DNA of 5,607 bases from assembly GCA_022424805.1 (NCBI GenBank), contig JAKMGR010000423.1:1-5607 (forward strand), in the 5' to 3' direction. Shown one piece after another: positions 4,403 through 5,607 of the stretch. The notes under the pieces were generated by a model. The model was given only the letters and a program-made list of their open reading frames with translations. It did no database searches and was not told where the DNA came from. Positions within the stretch are counted from its first letter, which is position 1. Every line of letters begins with the position of its first letter. The position numbers were made by a program, and so were the translations under genes. The stretch is from Verrucomicrobiales bacterium (GTDB taxonomy: Bacteria > Verrucomicrobiota > Verrucomicrobiia > Verrucomicrobiales > DEV007).

Positions 4403-5607
4403 TTGCTCTCGCCGCCTGTTTCGCTTTTGCGACTATTGCATGTGCCGAATCGCCCAACGTTATTGTCATCATTACCGACGACCAGGGCTATCCCGACCTG
4501 TCCGCCCATGGGAATCCAGTCCTCGAAACGCCCCATCTCGATGCAATTCACGACGGTGGGATTCGCCTGACCGATTTCCACGTCGCACCGATGTGCACAC
4601 CGACACGAGGCCAGCTCCTGACGGGACTCGACGCCGCACGGAATGGAGCCATCAACGTCAGTAGCGGCCGAACCCTTCTTCGGCCGGAACTCCCTACGAT
4701 GGCAGATTTCCTCCGCGATGCGGGATACGCCACCGGGATTTTCGGTAAGTGGCATCTCGGGGACAACTACCCCTTTCGCCCCCAGGACCGCGGCTTTGAT
4801 GAAACGCTCTGGTTTCCTTCCTCCCACATCAACTCCACACCCGACGTATGGGACAACGACTACTTCGACGATACCTACCAGAGAAACGGGAAGCTTGAGA
4901 AATACGAAGGCTACTGCACTGATGTTTTCTTTACCGAGGCGATCGAATGGATGAAGCAGAGAAAGGAATCAGGAAAACCTTTCTTTGCCTTCCTCCCCAC
5001 CAATGCTCCGCACACCCCCTATTGGGAACCGGAGGAATACAGGGAAGCGATGCGAAAAAAAGTCGAGCAGGCGGAAGCCGCAGGGAAACTCACTATCAAG
5101 CCACCCCAAAAACGTGAGGGAGTGATCCAATTTCTCGCTATGATCAAAAACATCGACGACAACGTCGGTCGTCTTGACGCCTTTCTGGAGGAATCGGGAC
5201 TTTTTGAGAACACCATTGTTATTTTCCTGACTGACAACGGAAGTACACTTGCTGAGTCATACTACCCGGCAGGAATGCGAGGAAAGAAGACCCAGTTGTT
5301 GGAAGGTGGTCATCGCGTTCCGTGTTTCATTCGCTGGCCAAAGGGGCAACTTAATGGAGGTCGTGACGTGAATGGTCTCACCCAGGTTCAGGACTTGCTC
5401 CCCACCTTACTGAACCTTTGCAAAATCAATCCTGACAAAACCACGTTCGATGGAATTGACCTCACGGGATCTCTACGCGCAGAAGAAATTATCGATCCCG
5501 ATCGAATGCTGGTTATCAACTACAGCCGAATGCCAATTGGGTTTGAATACGCCTCCCCCGCTTCCCCTTCCATCATGACGAGGGAAATGGCAGGAGTTCT
5601 CTGGAAG
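4390..5607 (+). CDS. Secreted sulfatase, formylglycine-dependent (3' end cut by window)
   Basis: An open frame of 406 codons runs from ATG at 4390 to the right edge with no stop, so the C-terminus is missing. Residues 1-19 form a signal peptide: a short basic start, a hydrophobic stretch and an ACA cleavage site before Glu20. The sulfatase core follows with TDDQG (29-33; Asp30 and Asp31, metal ligands), the signature CTPTRGQLLTG (69-79) whose Cys69 would be converted to formylglycine, GKWHLG (119-124; Lys120, His122), NAPHTPY (205-211; His208), LTDNG (280-284; Asp282, Asn283) and a Lys300/EGGHRVP block (305-311). All expected catalytic and Ca2+-binding residues are present, so it is probably active. 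It would hydrolyse sulfate esters, likely on polysaccharides, in the periplasm or outside the cell. It needs a formylglycine-generating enzyme that is not in this window. No clear ribosome site precedes the start, but the signal peptide supports it. The LacI-like operator upstream suggests substrate-dependent control. The exact substrate is unknown. Confidence 0.93.
   Translation, partial: MKSIFALAACFAFATIACAESPNVIVIITDDQGYPDLSAHGNPVLETPHLDAIHDGGIRLTDFHVAPMCTPTRGQLLTGLDAARNGAINVSSGRTLLRPELPTMADFLRDAGYATGIFGKWHLGDNYPFRPQDRGFDETLWFPSSHINSTPDVWDNDYFDDTYQRNGKLEKYEGYCTDVFFTEAIEWMKQRKESGKPFFAFLPTNAPHTPYWEPEEYREAMRKKVEQAEAAGKLTIKPPQKREGVIQFLAMIKNIDDNVGRLDAFLEESGLFENTIVIFLTDNGSTLAESYYPAGMRGKKTQLLEGGHRVPCFIRWPKGQLNGGRDVNGLTQVQDLLPTLLNLCKINPDKTTFDGIDLTGSLRAEEIIDPDRMLVINYSRMPIGFEYASPASPSIMTREMAGVLWK

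Noticed and set aside
4408..4446. Lipoprotein-type signal at Cys18 of the sulfatase
   Set aside because: The residues before Cys18 (TIA) are a poor lipobox because position -3 is Thr, while ACA before Glu20 is a good signal peptidase I site.
4245..4664. 139-residue plus-strand frame over the intergenic region and sulfatase start
   Set aside because: It is out of frame with the sulfatase, which has a signal peptide and an intact catalytic signature. The overlap has no support of its own.
1..5607. tRNA, rRNA, CRISPR array, insertion sequence, prophage or attachment site
   Set aside because: No cloverleaf-like or rRNA-like segment, regularly spaced repeat or transposase/integrase reading frame could be seen; nearly all of the window is coding.

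Overview
The window reads as ordinary chromosomal DNA of a Gram-negative-type bacterium with roughly 50-55 percent GC (estimated by eye). It carries six protein genes that are nearly contiguous. A secreted formylglycine-type sulfatase, a LacI-family-like operator and start codons mostly without Shine-Dalgarno sequences would fit a member of the Planctomycetes/Verrucomicrobia group. That placement is an inference from gene style and not a proof. No rRNA, tRNA, CRISPR array, transposase or integrase is visible.

Layout. Bases 1-1211 (minus strand) hold most of a radical SAM protein of the family annotated as 'putative DNA modification/repair', with a C-terminal helix-hairpin-helix. Its stop codon lies beyond base 1. 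Divergent from it, across only 28 bp, starts a plus-strand run: a DUF429 predicted RNase H-fold nuclease (1240-1989), an SRPBCC ligand-binding-type protein (2051-2527), an FAD-dependent amine-oxidase-like oxidoreductase (2564-3808) and a small SMI1/KNR4 (SUKH)-like protein (3828-4244). Gaps of 61, 36 and 19 bp make these four genes a likely operon. After a 145-bp intergenic region comes a sulfatase with a signal peptide (4390 to the right edge, no stop in the window). That intergenic region contains a PurR/LacI-type palindrome overlapping a possible promoter.

How the genes may work together. The radical SAM protein and the DUF429 protein both point to nucleic-acid metabolism and share one very short divergent control region. 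The SRPBCC and FAD oxidoreductase pair looks like a small cytoplasmic redox or lipophilic-ligand module of unknown substrate. The sulfatase is probably a separate unit for breaking down sulfated polysaccharides, controlled by a sugar-responsive LacI-type repressor.

Two of the most informative genes, the radical SAM protein and the sulfatase, run off the window edges. They were found by reading the open frames directly. I see no clearly new multi-gene system. The best leads are the divergent radical SAM/DUF429 pair and the operator in front of the sulfatase.
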